Of a DNA stretch of 49,628 nucleotides, positions 33,283 to 42,084 are shown piece after piece. This DNA comes from Puia sp. (GTDB taxonomy: Bacteria; Bacteroidota; Bacteroidia; Chitinophagales; Chitinophagaceae). The stretch lies in assembly GCA_031292515.1 (NCBI GenBank), contig JARLGZ010000016.1:1-49628 (forward strand), in the 5' to 3' direction. A model generated the notes under the pieces. It worked only from the letters and a program-made list of their open reading frames with translations. It was not told the origin of the DNA and searched no databases. Numbering within the stretch: the stretch's first letter is position 1; each line of letters starts with the position of its first letter. A program made the translations under genes and the position numbers.

Positions 33283-36200
33283 CTAGAATGACGCGTTGAT
33301 GCCGAATGTAATCGTGCGTGCGATCGGGTACCGGCCCATATCCACATTCATGAGGATCGGGTTCTGGTTCAGGGATCCTATTTCGGGGTCCAGTCCTTTG
33401 TAAGGAGTGAACACAAAAAGGTTCTGACCGCTGGCATAGATCTTTATATGATCGATCTTCAGGCGAGTGGTCCAGGAAGCCGGCAGGTTGAAACCCAGTC
33501 TGACGTTCTGCACGCGCAGGAAGGATGCGCTCTGTAAAAACCGGTCGGACATGACGAGGTTGTTGTTGGCGACGCCGGCCCTCGGCGCGGGGATATTCGA
33601 ATTCGGATTTTCCGGTGTCCAGAAATTGGCGGAGGAAGCCAGTTGGTTCTGGTACAGTCCCGACAGGCCTGCGATCTGGTAGTCGAGCGCATTCAGGATC
33701 TTGCCGCCATAGGATCCGTTCAGGAAGATGGAGAGGTCGATCCATTTGTACGAGAAGGTGTTCGTGATGCTGTAGGTGAAGTCCGGGTTGGGATTGCCCA
33801 GCGGGACCTGGTCGTTCGCGTCCACCTTTCCGTCGTGGTTCTCGTCGACATATTGCAGGTCGCCAAGCCAGATCGAATTGGAGACGCTGAGGTTGTTGGT
33901 GACCTGTGAGGGAGAGGTACCGCCGGTGACATTTTGCGGATTCTTTGTGAGATACGCCAACTGGTCGGCGGTCTTGATAATACCCTGCACCCTCCACCCG
34001 TAGAATTCCCCGACGGGTCCGCCGACCACGGTCCTGGTGACGGGGAGGCTGATAAAGCTGCTGTTCACGCTGCCGATCAGCGACTGGACGCCGTTGGCAA
34101 GGGAGAGCACCTTGTTGTTATAATGGGTGAAGATGACGGTCGTGGTCCAGGCGAAGTCCCGGGTCGTGATATTTTTCGAGTTGATGCTGAACTCGAATCC
34201 CCGGTTCCGGATCTGTCCGGCATTCACATAGGGAGGCTTGATGGCGGCGCCGGAAAAATACTCGGCGATCCCTCCCAGCAGGAAGGCGGGCAGGGGTGTC
34301 TGGAAGAGGAAGTTCTTCGAGGACTTGTCGTAGTAGTCGAAGGAGGCGGTGATCCGGTTATTCAGCAGGCTGAAATCGAGCCCCAGGTCTTTTTGGATGG
34401 CCGTCTCCCAGGTGAGCGGGGGATTTCCGACGTTGTTGACGACGAAGCCCGTTCCCAGACCGGTGCTCACGGGGGTCAGCGAAGAACCGTAGAGATAGTT
34501 GGCGATATTCTGGTTGCCTGTCGTCCCATACCCCAGCCTCAATTTTATATTGTTGGCGATATTGGAGAATCCGGCCATAAAGGGTTCTTCCGACAGACGC
34601 CAGGACACGGCGCCCGATGGGAAATAACCCGTCTGGTGACCGGAGAGGAATTTGGAAGACCGGTCGTCACGGATGGTCGCGGTGAGGCTATACTTGTTGT
34701 TGTAGGTATAGATGCCTCTTGCCAGCCAGGACTCCATCACCTGGCTGCCCTTGTTCTGGTTGAGGAGGGCCGAAGATTGGGTGCCCAGGTTGAGGGTCTG
34801 GATACTGTTGCCGGCGACGAAATTCGAAATGCTGTTGGTGACGCCGTTCCAGGTGGACTCCCAAACTTCGTGTCCGGCCAGGGCGGTCAGGTTGTGTTTG
34901 TTATTCCAGGTGTGGTTATAGTTCAGGTATTCCTTCCAATCCCAATAGGTGCTGTTGGTATTGTATTGGTAGAGGCTCGCGGTCTGGTTCGTAAAGGCGC
35001 CCCAGGTATAGGTGGGGTTAAAGGTGGCTGCATTGGACCAGTTGAAATCCCCGTTCAGCTCCGACCGCAGCGAGAGGTCCCGGAAGAATTTCAGGTCGCC
35101 GTAGACGCCGCCGTCGACATTATTCCGGAGCAGGGTGTTTGTGATGCTCAACGCTTGTGCCACGGGGTTGATGGTGCCTTGGGCCAGTCCTCCCGCGTTC
35201 ACGATGGGGCCTGCAAAGGTCCCGTCTGCGTTGTAAACCGCGTTGTCGGGTGCGCTCAGTAAGGCGTTGTAGATGATACCGGTATTGCTGCCCAGCCCTA
35301 CGTTCTGGTTGCTGCGGCTTGCCGCCAGGTTCATGCCGACTTTAAACCAGTCTTTGACCTGTGCGTTCAGGTTGGTGCGGAATGCATAGCGGTTGAAATT
35401 GCTGCCGAGGACGGTGCCTTCCTGGTTAAAGTAACTGCCGGAGACAAAATAGTCGAGCCCGTCCTTACCCCCGGAGGCCGAGATCTCGTGGCTTTGTTCC
35501 GGTGCGGTGCGGAAGATGGCTTTTTGCCAGTTGGTACCGGGTCCGAGCAGGGTGGGGTCCGCAAACTCTCCTCTTCGCTGGACCTGGAATTCATCGGCGA
35601 GGACGTTCTCGAGGTTGGAATACTGCTTCAGGTTCATCATATCGAGGAGTTTGCCTTGCTGTTGCAGGCCATAGAAGCCGTCATAGGCGAGATGGCCCCG
35701 GCCGATCTTGCCACGTTTGGTGGTGATGATGATGACGCCGTTGGCGCCCCGGCTGCCATAGATGGCGGTGGCGGAGGCGTCTTTCAGGACGTCGATGGAC
35801 TCGATGTCGTTAGGATTGATCAGGGCAAGCGGGCTGACGCCGGTCTCTTCCTGGCCAGTCTGACCACTTAGTCCGCTGCCGGGCCGGCTCAGCTGCACCG
35901 AATAGCCGCTGGTGCTGGAGTTGGAAGCATCCCCGGAGATGGCGACGCCGTCGATCACGTATAGAGGTTCGCTGTTTCCGAAGGAGGTAATCCCGCGAAC
36001 ATGCACCGACGTAGCGCTGCCCGGCGTACCGGAATTTTGGGTGATGGTGACGCCCGCCACCTTGCCTTGCATCATCTGGTCGACGCTGGGTTGTGGGATA
36101 TCTTCTATATCCGCCGCCTTCAGACTGGAGATGGCGCCATTCACATCGCCCCTTCTTTGGGTACCGTATCCGATGACGACCACATCATTCAGGGCGGAGG

Positions 36201-36882
36201 GTGTCGGGACGAGACTAATTTTCAGGTCGTTGCCGTTCCGGATCACGACCTCCTGGTGCTGGTAGCCGATGTATGAGAAGACGAGCACCGCCAGGTTGTC
36301 CACTCCCCGGATCGTAAAGGCGCCGGCGGCATCGGTCTCGGTCCCTTTTTTGGTTCCTCTCACGGTGACGGACACGCCGGCCAGGGGCTTCCCGTCGGAG
36401 CCGGTCACGATTCCCCGGATGTCGAGGGGCGGCAGGGGCTGCCCGCGCTCGTCGACGGGTCTTATGACGATGGTCTTGTCGAAGATCTCATAGGTGAAGG
36501 GCTGTTCGTGGAAACAGACGTCCAGGGCCTGTTTCAGGGAGGCGCCGCGGATGTCTATGGTCACGTTTCTGGCCTCTTTCAGGATGGTCTCCGTGTAGAT
36601 GAAGGTGTAGCCGGTCTGTCTCCTGATCTCCCGGAACAGTTTTACGAGGGGGGCATCTTTCCCCGAAAGGTTCACCTCTTGTGAATACCCCTTTGCACTG
36701 ACATGCAAGGTGGCGACTAGGATTAGAAATACGGTTATCTTCATAACCAGCAGCATTTGGTTTAGCGGGCGCGCCAAGTGTTTCAGCGCAGCCCTGGTTT
36801 GTCCGATCGCGTTGTAAGGCCGGTTTATCAGCCTGGCAATCAAGGCCTTTTTAACAGCCTTACAAAGAGCAGTTAATTGCAT
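33283..36882 (-). CDS. SusC/RagA TonB-dependent transporter with N-terminal STN signalling domain
   Basis: A 1199-residue outer-membrane transporter. After a long leader with a hydrophobic stretch (MKITVFLILVATLHVSAKGY, about 48-66) comes an STN domain (about 70-142; DAPLVKLFREIRRQTGYTFI, LKQALDVCFHEQPFTYEIFD). A carboxypeptidase-regulatory-like beta domain follows (156-225; GSDGKPLAGVSVTVRG, VFSYIGYQHQEV). Next are the LNDVVVIGYGTQ motif, the plug (MMQGKVAGVTITQNSGTPGS, ATAIYGSRGANGVIIITTK) and a long barrel. The STN domain is the part that contacts a FecR anti-sigma, and the sigma and FecR genes are directly upstream, so substrate binding probably signals to switch on this locus. SusC-SusD-SGBP-GH5 together take up and cut a polysaccharide. 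Confidence 0.95.
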   Translation of the reverse strand: MQLTALCKAVKKALIARLINRPYNAIGQTRAALKHLARPLNQMLLVMKITVFLILVATLHVSAKGYSQEVNLSGKDAPLVKLFREIRRQTGYTFIYTETILKEARNVTIDIRGASLKQALDVCFHEQPFTYEIFDKTIVIRPVDERGQPLPPLDIRGIVTGSDGKPLAGVSVTVRGTKKGTETDAAGAFTIRGVDNLAVLVFSYIGYQHQEVVIRNGNDLKISLVPTPSALNDVVVIGYGTQRRGDVNGAISSLKAADIEDIPQPSVDQMMQGKVAGVTITQNSGTPGSATSVHVRGITSFGNSEPLYVIDGVAISGDASNSSTSGYSVQLSRPGSGLSGQTGQEETGVSPLALINPNDIESIDVLKDASATAIYGSRGANGVIIITTKRGKIGRGHLAYDGFYGLQQQGKLLDMMNLKQYSNLENVLADEFQVQRRGEFADPTLLGPGTNWQKAIFRTAPEQSHEISASGGKDGLDYFVSGSYFNQEGTVLGSNFNRYAFRTNLNAQVKDWFKVGMNLAASRSNQNVGLGSNTGIIYNALLSAPDNAVYNADGTFAGPIVNAGGLAQGTINPVAQALSITNTLLRNNVDGGVYGDLKFFRDLSLRSELNGDFNWSNAATFNPTYTWGAFTNQTASLYQYNTNSTYWDWKEYLNYNHTWNNKHNLTALAGHEVWESTWNGVTNSISNFVAGNSIQTLNLGTQSSALLNQNKGSQVMESWLARGIYTYNNKYSLTATIRDDRSSKFLSGHQTGYFPSGAVSWRLSEEPFMAGFSNIANNIKLRLGYGTTGNQNIANYLYGSSLTPVSTGLGTGFVVNNVGNPPLTWETAIQKDLGLDFSLLNNRITASFDYYDKSSKNFLFQTPLPAFLLGGIAEYFSGAAIKPPYVNAGQIRNRGFEFSINSKNITTRDFAWTTTVIFTHYNNKVLSLANGVQSLIGSVNSSFISLPVTRTVVGGPVGEFYGWRVQGIIKTADQLAYLTKNPQNVTGGTSPSQVTNNLSVSNSIWLGDLQYVDENHDGKVDANDQVPLGNPNPDFTYSITNTFSYKWIDLSIFLNGSYGGKILNALDYQIAGLSGLYQNQLASSANFWTPENPNSNIPAPRAGVANNNLVMSDRFLQSASFLRVQNVRLGFNLPASWTTRLKIDHIKIYASGQNLFVFTPYKGLDPEIGSLNQNPILMNVDMGRYPIARTITFGINASF

Positions 36883-36959
36883 ACATTTGTGATGTTTGGG
36901 TTAAACAATAAGCAGTTCTCAAACGATTGTATTTATTCGTTAAACCTGACAGATATCTT

Positions 36960-36991
36960 CCGTCCCGCCTGCAACGCGGGACGGTTTTTTT
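36960..36991 (+). terminator. Intrinsic-terminator-like hairpin (plus orientation)
   Basis: CCGTCCCGC (36960-36968) and GCGGGACGG (36976-36984) form a perfect 9-bp GC-rich stem with a 7-base loop, followed by seven T. It reads as an intrinsic terminator only in + orientation, although both neighbours are minus-strand genes. On their transcript it would be a strong hairpin preceded by an A-run, about 80-100 nt before the SusC start. Confidence 0.7.
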
Positions 36992-37107
36992 CTGACCGTT
37001 AACAGCTATTCAAGCCCGGCAAATACCCGGGACCGGTTTCAATTAGTCGGGACCGTTGGTTCGACACAGGCCGGCAATTCAATACAGGCCGGTATCCTAA
37101 CGAAGGA

Positions 37108-38526
37108 TCAATGATTCGATGCCCAGGGCGTCACCAGGATTTTCCTTCCCTCGATTTTGAGGTGTACGGCGTGTGTCGTCTCCAGCATTTTAAATACGTT
37201 CGACGCATTCGTGTTCCTTGAAATCTCGGCATAGAATTTCTCATTTATTTTTTGGTCATATTCTATATCGACATCGTACCACCGGGCCATCTGCCGCATA
37301 ATGGTTCCTATGTCCGCGCTTTTGAATTCAAACATGCCGTTCTTCCAGGCGACGGCCTCTTCGAGGTCCGTATCTTCCACCCGGTGTATTTCCCCGTCCG
37401 GTCCTACCCGTGCCTGTTCTCCCGGTTTCAGCAAGGCGGCGGCATTTCCCTGTCTGACGCGCACCGATCCTTCCAGCAAGGTGGTCCTGATCGCGGGCTC
37501 GTCTTCGTAAGCGTTTATATTGAAGTGGGTTCCCAGCACTTCGATTTTTGTGGCGCCGGATTTGCTGATGGCGCGGGGGGCGACCCATACGTTAAAAGGG
37601 TGGGCGGCGTCGCGGGCGACTTCGAAATAGGCTTCGCCGGTCAGCTCCATGTTCCGTTCTTTCCCCGTGAAGGCGGCAGGGAAGCGCAGGGAGGAGGCTG
37701 CATTCAGCCAGACTTTGGTCCCGTCTGCCAGCACGACCTGGTACTGACCGCCACGCGGGGTGCGGATCGTGTTGAAGCCGGCGCAGGACAGTGGTCCCGA
37801 AGAAGCTCCGGGGGAAGCGCCCGGAGATATTGACGAAGGAGCGCCTGCTGAACTGCCCGATGAACTGCCCGATGAACTGCCGGAAGCATCTGTCGGCGAG
37901 GCATCGTCGGAGGATCCTTTATAGGCCAGCAGGCCATTGTTCAGTTTCAGGATCCTGGCATTTCCCTGCTGCGCGATGGTTCCGTTCTGCGCGCTGTCGA
38001 GCACGACCGTGGAGCCGTCGGCGAGTAAGAGGATGGCTTTATTGCCACCGGGGAGCGCATCATTTTTAAGGGGAGGTGTTTTGAGGTCGGTCTTCGCGGT
38101 CTCCTTCTTTTTACGGGGGCTTATCCAGAGGTCGATGGCTGCATTCAGGAGCAGCAGGAGGACGGCCGCCGCCGCTATTCTCCGGTAGATCAGGGTCCTG
38201 ACACGCGTCCTGTCCGGGGATTTGCCGCCTGTTTCCACGGCAGGCTGAAGCCCGGTTTGGGAAGTGGTTTGAAGGGCCGGCCGGGGAGGCATCCTGTTAT
38301 CCGCCGGGGCCGCATCCTGGCGATCGATTTGTCGGGTGATATTTTGAAACAATTTTCTCCCGAGCAGATCGCGGTCTTTTTCGGTAAGGCCCAAAGAGGT
38401 CAGCTCCTCTTTGTCAAAATAGTCATAATAGCGTTCCAGGAAGGCGATTTCTTCAGGCGAGGCTCTGTGCTGCTGGTATTTTTTCACCAGCTCGATCAGC
38501 TCGTTTTTACGCGGATGTTGTGACAT
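37108..38526 (-). CDS. FecR-family anti-sigma factor
   Basis: A 472-residue inner-membrane regulator (ATG at 38526, MSQHPRKNELIELVKKYQQH). The cytoplasmic N-terminal ~110 residues bind the sigma factor. One transmembrane helix follows (RIAAAAVLLLLLNAAIDLWI, about 116-135). The periplasmic FecR domain is clear (IRTPRGGQYQVVLADGTKVW, NAASSLRFPAAFTGKERNME). A C-terminal DUF4974-like segment (MFEFKSADIGTIMRQMARWY, VFKMLETTHAVHLKIEGRKI) ends the protein. A Ser/Gly/Pro-rich insert of about 45 residues (SGSSSGSSSGSSAGAPSS), encoded by a short DNA repeat near 37855-37880, separates the first periplasmic strands from the FecR core. It lies between the ECF sigma gene and the STN-SusC gene, the standard trans-envelope signalling order. 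Confidence 0.93.
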   Translation of the reverse strand: MSQHPRKNELIELVKKYQQHRASPEEIAFLERYYDYFDKEELTSLGLTEKDRDLLGRKLFQNITRQIDRQDAAPADNRMPPRPALQTTSQTGLQPAVETGGKSPDRTRVRTLIYRRIAAAAVLLLLLNAAIDLWISPRKKKETAKTDLKTPPLKNDALPGGNKAILLLADGSTVVLDSAQNGTIAQQGNARILKLNNGLLAYKGSSDDASPTDASGSSSGSSSGSSAGAPSSISPGASPGASSGPLSCAGFNTIRTPRGGQYQVVLADGTKVWLNAASSLRFPAAFTGKERNMELTGEAYFEVARDAAHPFNVWVAPRAISKSGATKIEVLGTHFNINAYEDEPAIRTTLLEGSVRVRQGNAAALLKPGEQARVGPDGEIHRVEDTDLEEAVAWKNGMFEFKSADIGTIMRQMARWYDVDIEYDQKINEKFYAEISRNTNASNVFKMLETTHAVHLKIEGRKILVTPWASNH

Positions 38527-38634
38527 TCGTATGGCAGCTTTGCTATCTGTCACGAAAAAGGAAAAAACTCCCAAAAAAAATATATTTATTTTCGGGGCAA
38601 CAGCCAATCCGGAAAACCGGGTGGTCGCCGGAAC

Positions 38635-39204
38635 TCATCCGAGGACGCTAAGGAGAAGCAGGAGGGTGGGGATGATATGGGTGCGCAGGCCGTGCAGGGC
38701 GTTACCCAACTGGTTCTGTACCGTCTTTTGAGAGACCCTCAGTTGTTCGGCGATTTCCCGGGTGCTGAGATTCCCGGTGAGGTGCATCAGGAAGATCTTT
38801 CGTCTTTTTTCCGGCAGGGTCTCTGCATATGCCCGGACGAGGCGCATCATCTCTTTTTCGAGAAGCTGTCCGTCGGCGCCGGTATAATAGGTGGCCATCG
38901 TTTCGAAGGGCTCATAAAAGGATTCGGCTGCGAGATCCCGGTGCACATAGTTAAAGACCCTGAAACGAACGGCCGTGTGCAGGTAGGCGGCGAGGTTGGC
39001 GATGGTGAGCCGGGCGCGCCGGTTCCATAAATCGATGAAGATATCCTGAACGATATCTTCGGCCTGTTGGTTGTTTTTCAATCTTTGATGGGCTGTGTCG
39101 TATAGGGTCGGCCAATAACGCTTGTAGAGGGACTCGAAGGCGTTCCTATCATCCTGAGAAAGCAGGGCAAGCAATTCGTTATCGGTGTGTATGACTCCTG
39201 TCAT
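38635..39204 (-). CDS. ECF-family RNA polymerase sigma factor (SusC/FecR-linked)
   Basis: A 189-residue sigma-70-like factor; the ATG at 39204 (MTGVIHTDNELLALLSQDDR) is preferred to a longer frame starting at 39234, because a candidate promoter overlaps the extension. Region 2 is AFESLYKRYWPTLYDTAHQR with QAEDIVQDIFIDLWNRR, and region 4 is PEKRRKIFLMHLTGNLSTRE followed by the helix-turn-helix IAEQLRVSQKTVQNQLGNAL. The family pairs with FecR and an STN-bearing SusC to induce polysaccharide use. The C-terminal IPTLLLLLSVLG is a hydrophobic tail, which is common in the Bacteroidota members. The fecR gene follows about 110 bp downstream. Confidence 0.93.
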   Translation of the reverse strand: MTGVIHTDNELLALLSQDDRNAFESLYKRYWPTLYDTAHQRLKNNQQAEDIVQDIFIDLWNRRARLTIANLAAYLHTAVRFRVFNYVHRDLAAESFYEPFETMATYYTGADGQLLEKEMMRLVRAYAETLPEKRRKIFLMHLTGNLSTREIAEQLRVSQKTVQNQLGNALHGLRTHIIPTLLLLLSVLG

Positions 39205-39221
39205 CGGTATGGCTCCGGCGA

Positions 39222-39254
39222 CAAAAATAATCAAAACTGCTAATCAGCCTGCAA
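39222..39254 (-). promoter_or_regulatory. Putative promoter of the ECF sigma gene
   Basis: Minus-strand TATTTTTG (39222-39229) fits TAnnTTTG. TTG at 39252-39254 lies 22 bp upstream. It would start transcription about 10 nt before the ATG at 39204, which supports that shorter start. Confidence 0.25.
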
Positions 39255-39370
39255 CATATCTCAAAAAAAGTAAAAATGGTTAAAATCGTATAAATGACCG
39301 GCGCCGGTATCGGCTCATGGTCAAAGCCGGGATCGGTTCAGGCCGGAAATACTTCAAACGGGTATGCGGT

Positions 39371-41767
39371 CTACTCCGATCTCAGGCTTTTTACCGGGTT
39401 CATCATCGCCGCCCTGAGTGACTGGTAGCTGACTGTCAGCAGGGTCACCGTGATCGCACCTGCGCCTGCCGCCGCAAAGATCCATCCGGAGACGGGCGTC
39501 CGGTATGGGTATTGCTGCAGCCATTGATGCAGGAAGATCCAGGCTGTCGGAATAGCGATCAGGCAGGAGAGAAGCACCAGGACGACGAATTCCCTGGACT
39601 GCATCCGCCATAGGTTGAACACGGTGGCGCCGAGTACCTTTCGTACCCCCATCTCTTTGATACGCTGTTCCGCGACAAATGCGGCGAGCCCGAATAAACC
39701 GAGACAGGAGATGAAGACAGCCAGGGCGGTGAAGACGCCGGCCAGTTCCCCGATCAAGACTTCGGAACGGAATTTTGCATCATATTGCTGGACTGCGAAT
39801 TTATAGTCGAAGGGCTCTCCGGGACTGTATTTGGAAAACACCCGCCCGATCTTGTTTACAGCCTCCGCTGTGCTGGTGCGGGGATCGATCCTGACATTGA
39901 CGGTGTAGATCGGATAGGGGGCGATATAATAGATCGTGGGGATGGCTGCTTCATAAGGAGACCCGATGATCATATCCTTTACCACGCCGATCACCGTGAA
40001 TTTATAACCTGTCCAGGTGATAGTCTTGCCGATCGGGTCTATTAACCCCATTCCTTTTACGGTTGATTCGCTGAGGATCATGGTCATGGCGTCAAAACCC
40101 GTCGGGCCTGTCCGGAAATCCCTGCCCTCCAGGAATTGCAGGCCGATCGTTTTTGCATATTGCTGGGTTACGCCTTTCATTGCAAAATTATCGGCTGTGG
40201 CGTTTTGAGTCTTGCCTGTCCAGTCGAGGAAGCCGTTCTCGTCTCCCGTCTCCGTGGTGGCGCTGGTGGAGGCGGCCACTTCGGCAATCGCGCCGGTATT
40301 CAGCAGATCCTCGCGGAAGGCGGAGAAATGACTGTATAGATCCTTTGTATGGGTCTGTATAGTGAGCAATCCTTCGCGGCTATAACCAACCGGGCGATTC
40401 CTGGCGTACTGTATCTGCCGGAATACGATGAGGGTTCCGATGATCAGCGCGATCGACACCGTGAATTGCGTCACCACGAGTGCTTTGCGCGGCAGGGATG
40501 CCAGGCGTCCTGCCCGGATGACCCCTTTTAAGACTTTGACGGGTTGGAAGGAAGAAAGATACAAAGCAGGATAGCTCCCCGCGATGAGACCGGTGAACAG
40601 GCTGAAGCCGATTCCGGAGAGCCACCAGTAGCCGTTCACCCAGGGGATGGAGATTTTCTTATCAGCCAGTGTGTTGAAAAACGGAAGCGAGAGCTTTACC
40701 CATACAAGGGCTACTATAAAGGCGAGTGCAGTGACGAGCAGCGATTCGCAGAAAAACTGGGTGATCAGCTGTCCCCGTAGGGATCCGATGGCCTTGCGGA
40801 TACCCACTTCACGGGCCCGCTTTTCGGAACGGGCCGTACTCAGATTCATGAAGTTTATGCAGGCCAGCAATAATACAAATAGCCCGATCAGTCCGAACAG
40901 ACGGACATATTGTACCCTGCCGCCGGTGCTGACTCCGTTCTTGAATTCGGAATATAAATGCCAACGGCTCATCGGGAACAGAAAAATTGTGGGTTTGAAG
41001 GGGTCCCCGGCCTTTACCATCTTATCATTGTCGGCCTTTATATTCCTGATCTTCGCGGAAACCTGATCCATGTCGGCGTGGTCTGCCATCTGTACGAAGA
41101 CCTGCCAGTTATTGTCCTCCCACTCATGTCTTTGATTGCGGGTTTCGTGGTCGTTGGTCGCATACAGGTCCCAGGTTGAGAGGAAACTGACGTCTTTTAA
41201 CGAATTGTTATCCGGCAGATCCTGGTAAACCCCCGTCACTTTAACGGGCAAGCTGTCATCGATGCGGATGGTCTGACCCAGCGGATCGGCGCCCGCAAAA
41301 AAAGCTTTTGCCAGCGATGCGGATAGCAGAATGGAGTGAGGGTCTTTTAATCCGTCCCGGCTTCCTTCGAGCATCGGGAGCGTAAATAGTTCGGGGCCCT
41401 GTGGTTCTATGAAATTGCCCGTTTTCGCGAATTTCTTCTCCCCGAAAGTCAGGATATGTTCGCCGGTTTGCGACGAGAGAATGATCTGTTTAAAATCGCT
41501 CCCGAATTTAGCCCTCAGCTCGTCGGCTACGGGGATGGGTATCTGTTTTTGGGTCTGGTACACACCGTTGATCGATTGATTCTCCATGACCTGGGCAATC
41601 AGGTGATAATGATCGAACTGTTTATCAAAAGACCATTCATCATAGATCCACAGGCCGATCAGCATGGCAATCGCCATCCCAATCGACAGGCCGCCGATGT
41701 TTATAAAAGACGAAGACGGATTCTTGCGGAGGCTGCGCCAGGCTGTTTTAAAATAGTTTTTGAGCAT
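39371..41767 (-). CDS. FtsX-like ABC transporter permease, full length
   Basis: A 798-residue MacB/FtsX permease from the ATG at 41767 (MLKNYFKTAWRSLRKNPSSS), the usual family start; the longer frame to 41848 is not family-like. First helix INIGGLSIGMAIAMLIGLWI, periplasmic domain, FtsX domain 1 (LLACINFMNLSTARSEKRAR, VGIRKAIGSLRGQLITQFFC), central helix (LVVTQFTVSIALIIGTLIVF), second periplasmic domain, FtsX domain 2 (ISCLGLFGLAAFVAEQRIKE, GVRKVLGAT) and the ending MNPVKSLRSE. It is the fifth permease locus in the window. It lies upstream of the sigma gene on the same strand. No heptamer repeat follows its stop. Substrate unknown. Confidence 0.92.
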   Translation of the reverse strand: MLKNYFKTAWRSLRKNPSSSFINIGGLSIGMAIAMLIGLWIYDEWSFDKQFDHYHLIAQVMENQSINGVYQTQKQIPIPVADELRAKFGSDFKQIILSSQTGEHILTFGEKKFAKTGNFIEPQGPELFTLPMLEGSRDGLKDPHSILLSASLAKAFFAGADPLGQTIRIDDSLPVKVTGVYQDLPDNNSLKDVSFLSTWDLYATNDHETRNQRHEWEDNNWQVFVQMADHADMDQVSAKIRNIKADNDKMVKAGDPFKPTIFLFPMSRWHLYSEFKNGVSTGGRVQYVRLFGLIGLFVLLLACINFMNLSTARSEKRAREVGIRKAIGSLRGQLITQFFCESLLVTALAFIVALVWVKLSLPFFNTLADKKISIPWVNGYWWLSGIGFSLFTGLIAGSYPALYLSSFQPVKVLKGVIRAGRLASLPRKALVVTQFTVSIALIIGTLIVFRQIQYARNRPVGYSREGLLTIQTHTKDLYSHFSAFREDLLNTGAIAEVAASTSATTETGDENGFLDWTGKTQNATADNFAMKGVTQQYAKTIGLQFLEGRDFRTGPTGFDAMTMILSESTVKGMGLIDPIGKTITWTGYKFTVIGVVKDMIIGSPYEAAIPTIYYIAPYPIYTVNVRIDPRTSTAEAVNKIGRVFSKYSPGEPFDYKFAVQQYDAKFRSEVLIGELAGVFTALAVFISCLGLFGLAAFVAEQRIKEMGVRKVLGATVFNLWRMQSREFVVLVLLSCLIAIPTAWIFLHQWLQQYPYRTPVSGWIFAAAGAGAITVTLLTVSYQSLRAAMMNPVKSLRSE

Positions 41768-42084
41768 CTGTTTATTTTTAGTCGGGTTGAACGTGGCAAT
41801 GTAATGGCTCCTCTGCGGCGATGAAAGCCTCCCTTCAGAGGCAGCCAAGAAGATGCCAGCCTTTAGGATGTTAATAGTCAGCTATTTATGGCGTGTTGAT
41901 GGCGGCAGGTGTCCGTTTTTGATACGTCGCCTGTTCCATTTAGGACATATCAGTCAGTCGTCGGGCAGTCGGTCGTCAGTCGGTCAGGTCAGCCACGCTT
42001 GCGCACGTGCGACCCGCGGGGTTTCAGGTCGTGTGAAAATCAAACAAATTTGGGTAACAGTAGTACTTTTAAGAAAATAATAAA
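41768..42084. other. Divergent promoter region with an 11-bp repeat
   Basis: 317 bp between the permease (-) and the metallo-hydrolase (+), with no gene. An 11-bp unit (CAGTCGTCGGG, CAGTCGGTCGT, CAGTCGGTCAG) repeats at 41955, 41966 and 41977. It resembles the heptamer family in composition but lies upstream of both genes, not behind a stop codon. Confidence 0.6.

Noticed and set aside
33934-35262. 442-residue plus-strand frame opposite the SusC gene
   Set aside because: Antisense shadow of the SusC barrel; Gly/Val-rich reading with no domain.
41955-41987. 11-bp repeat as a member of the 3'-end heptamer family
   Set aside because: The period is 11, not 7, and it lies upstream of two divergent genes, not behind a stop codon.
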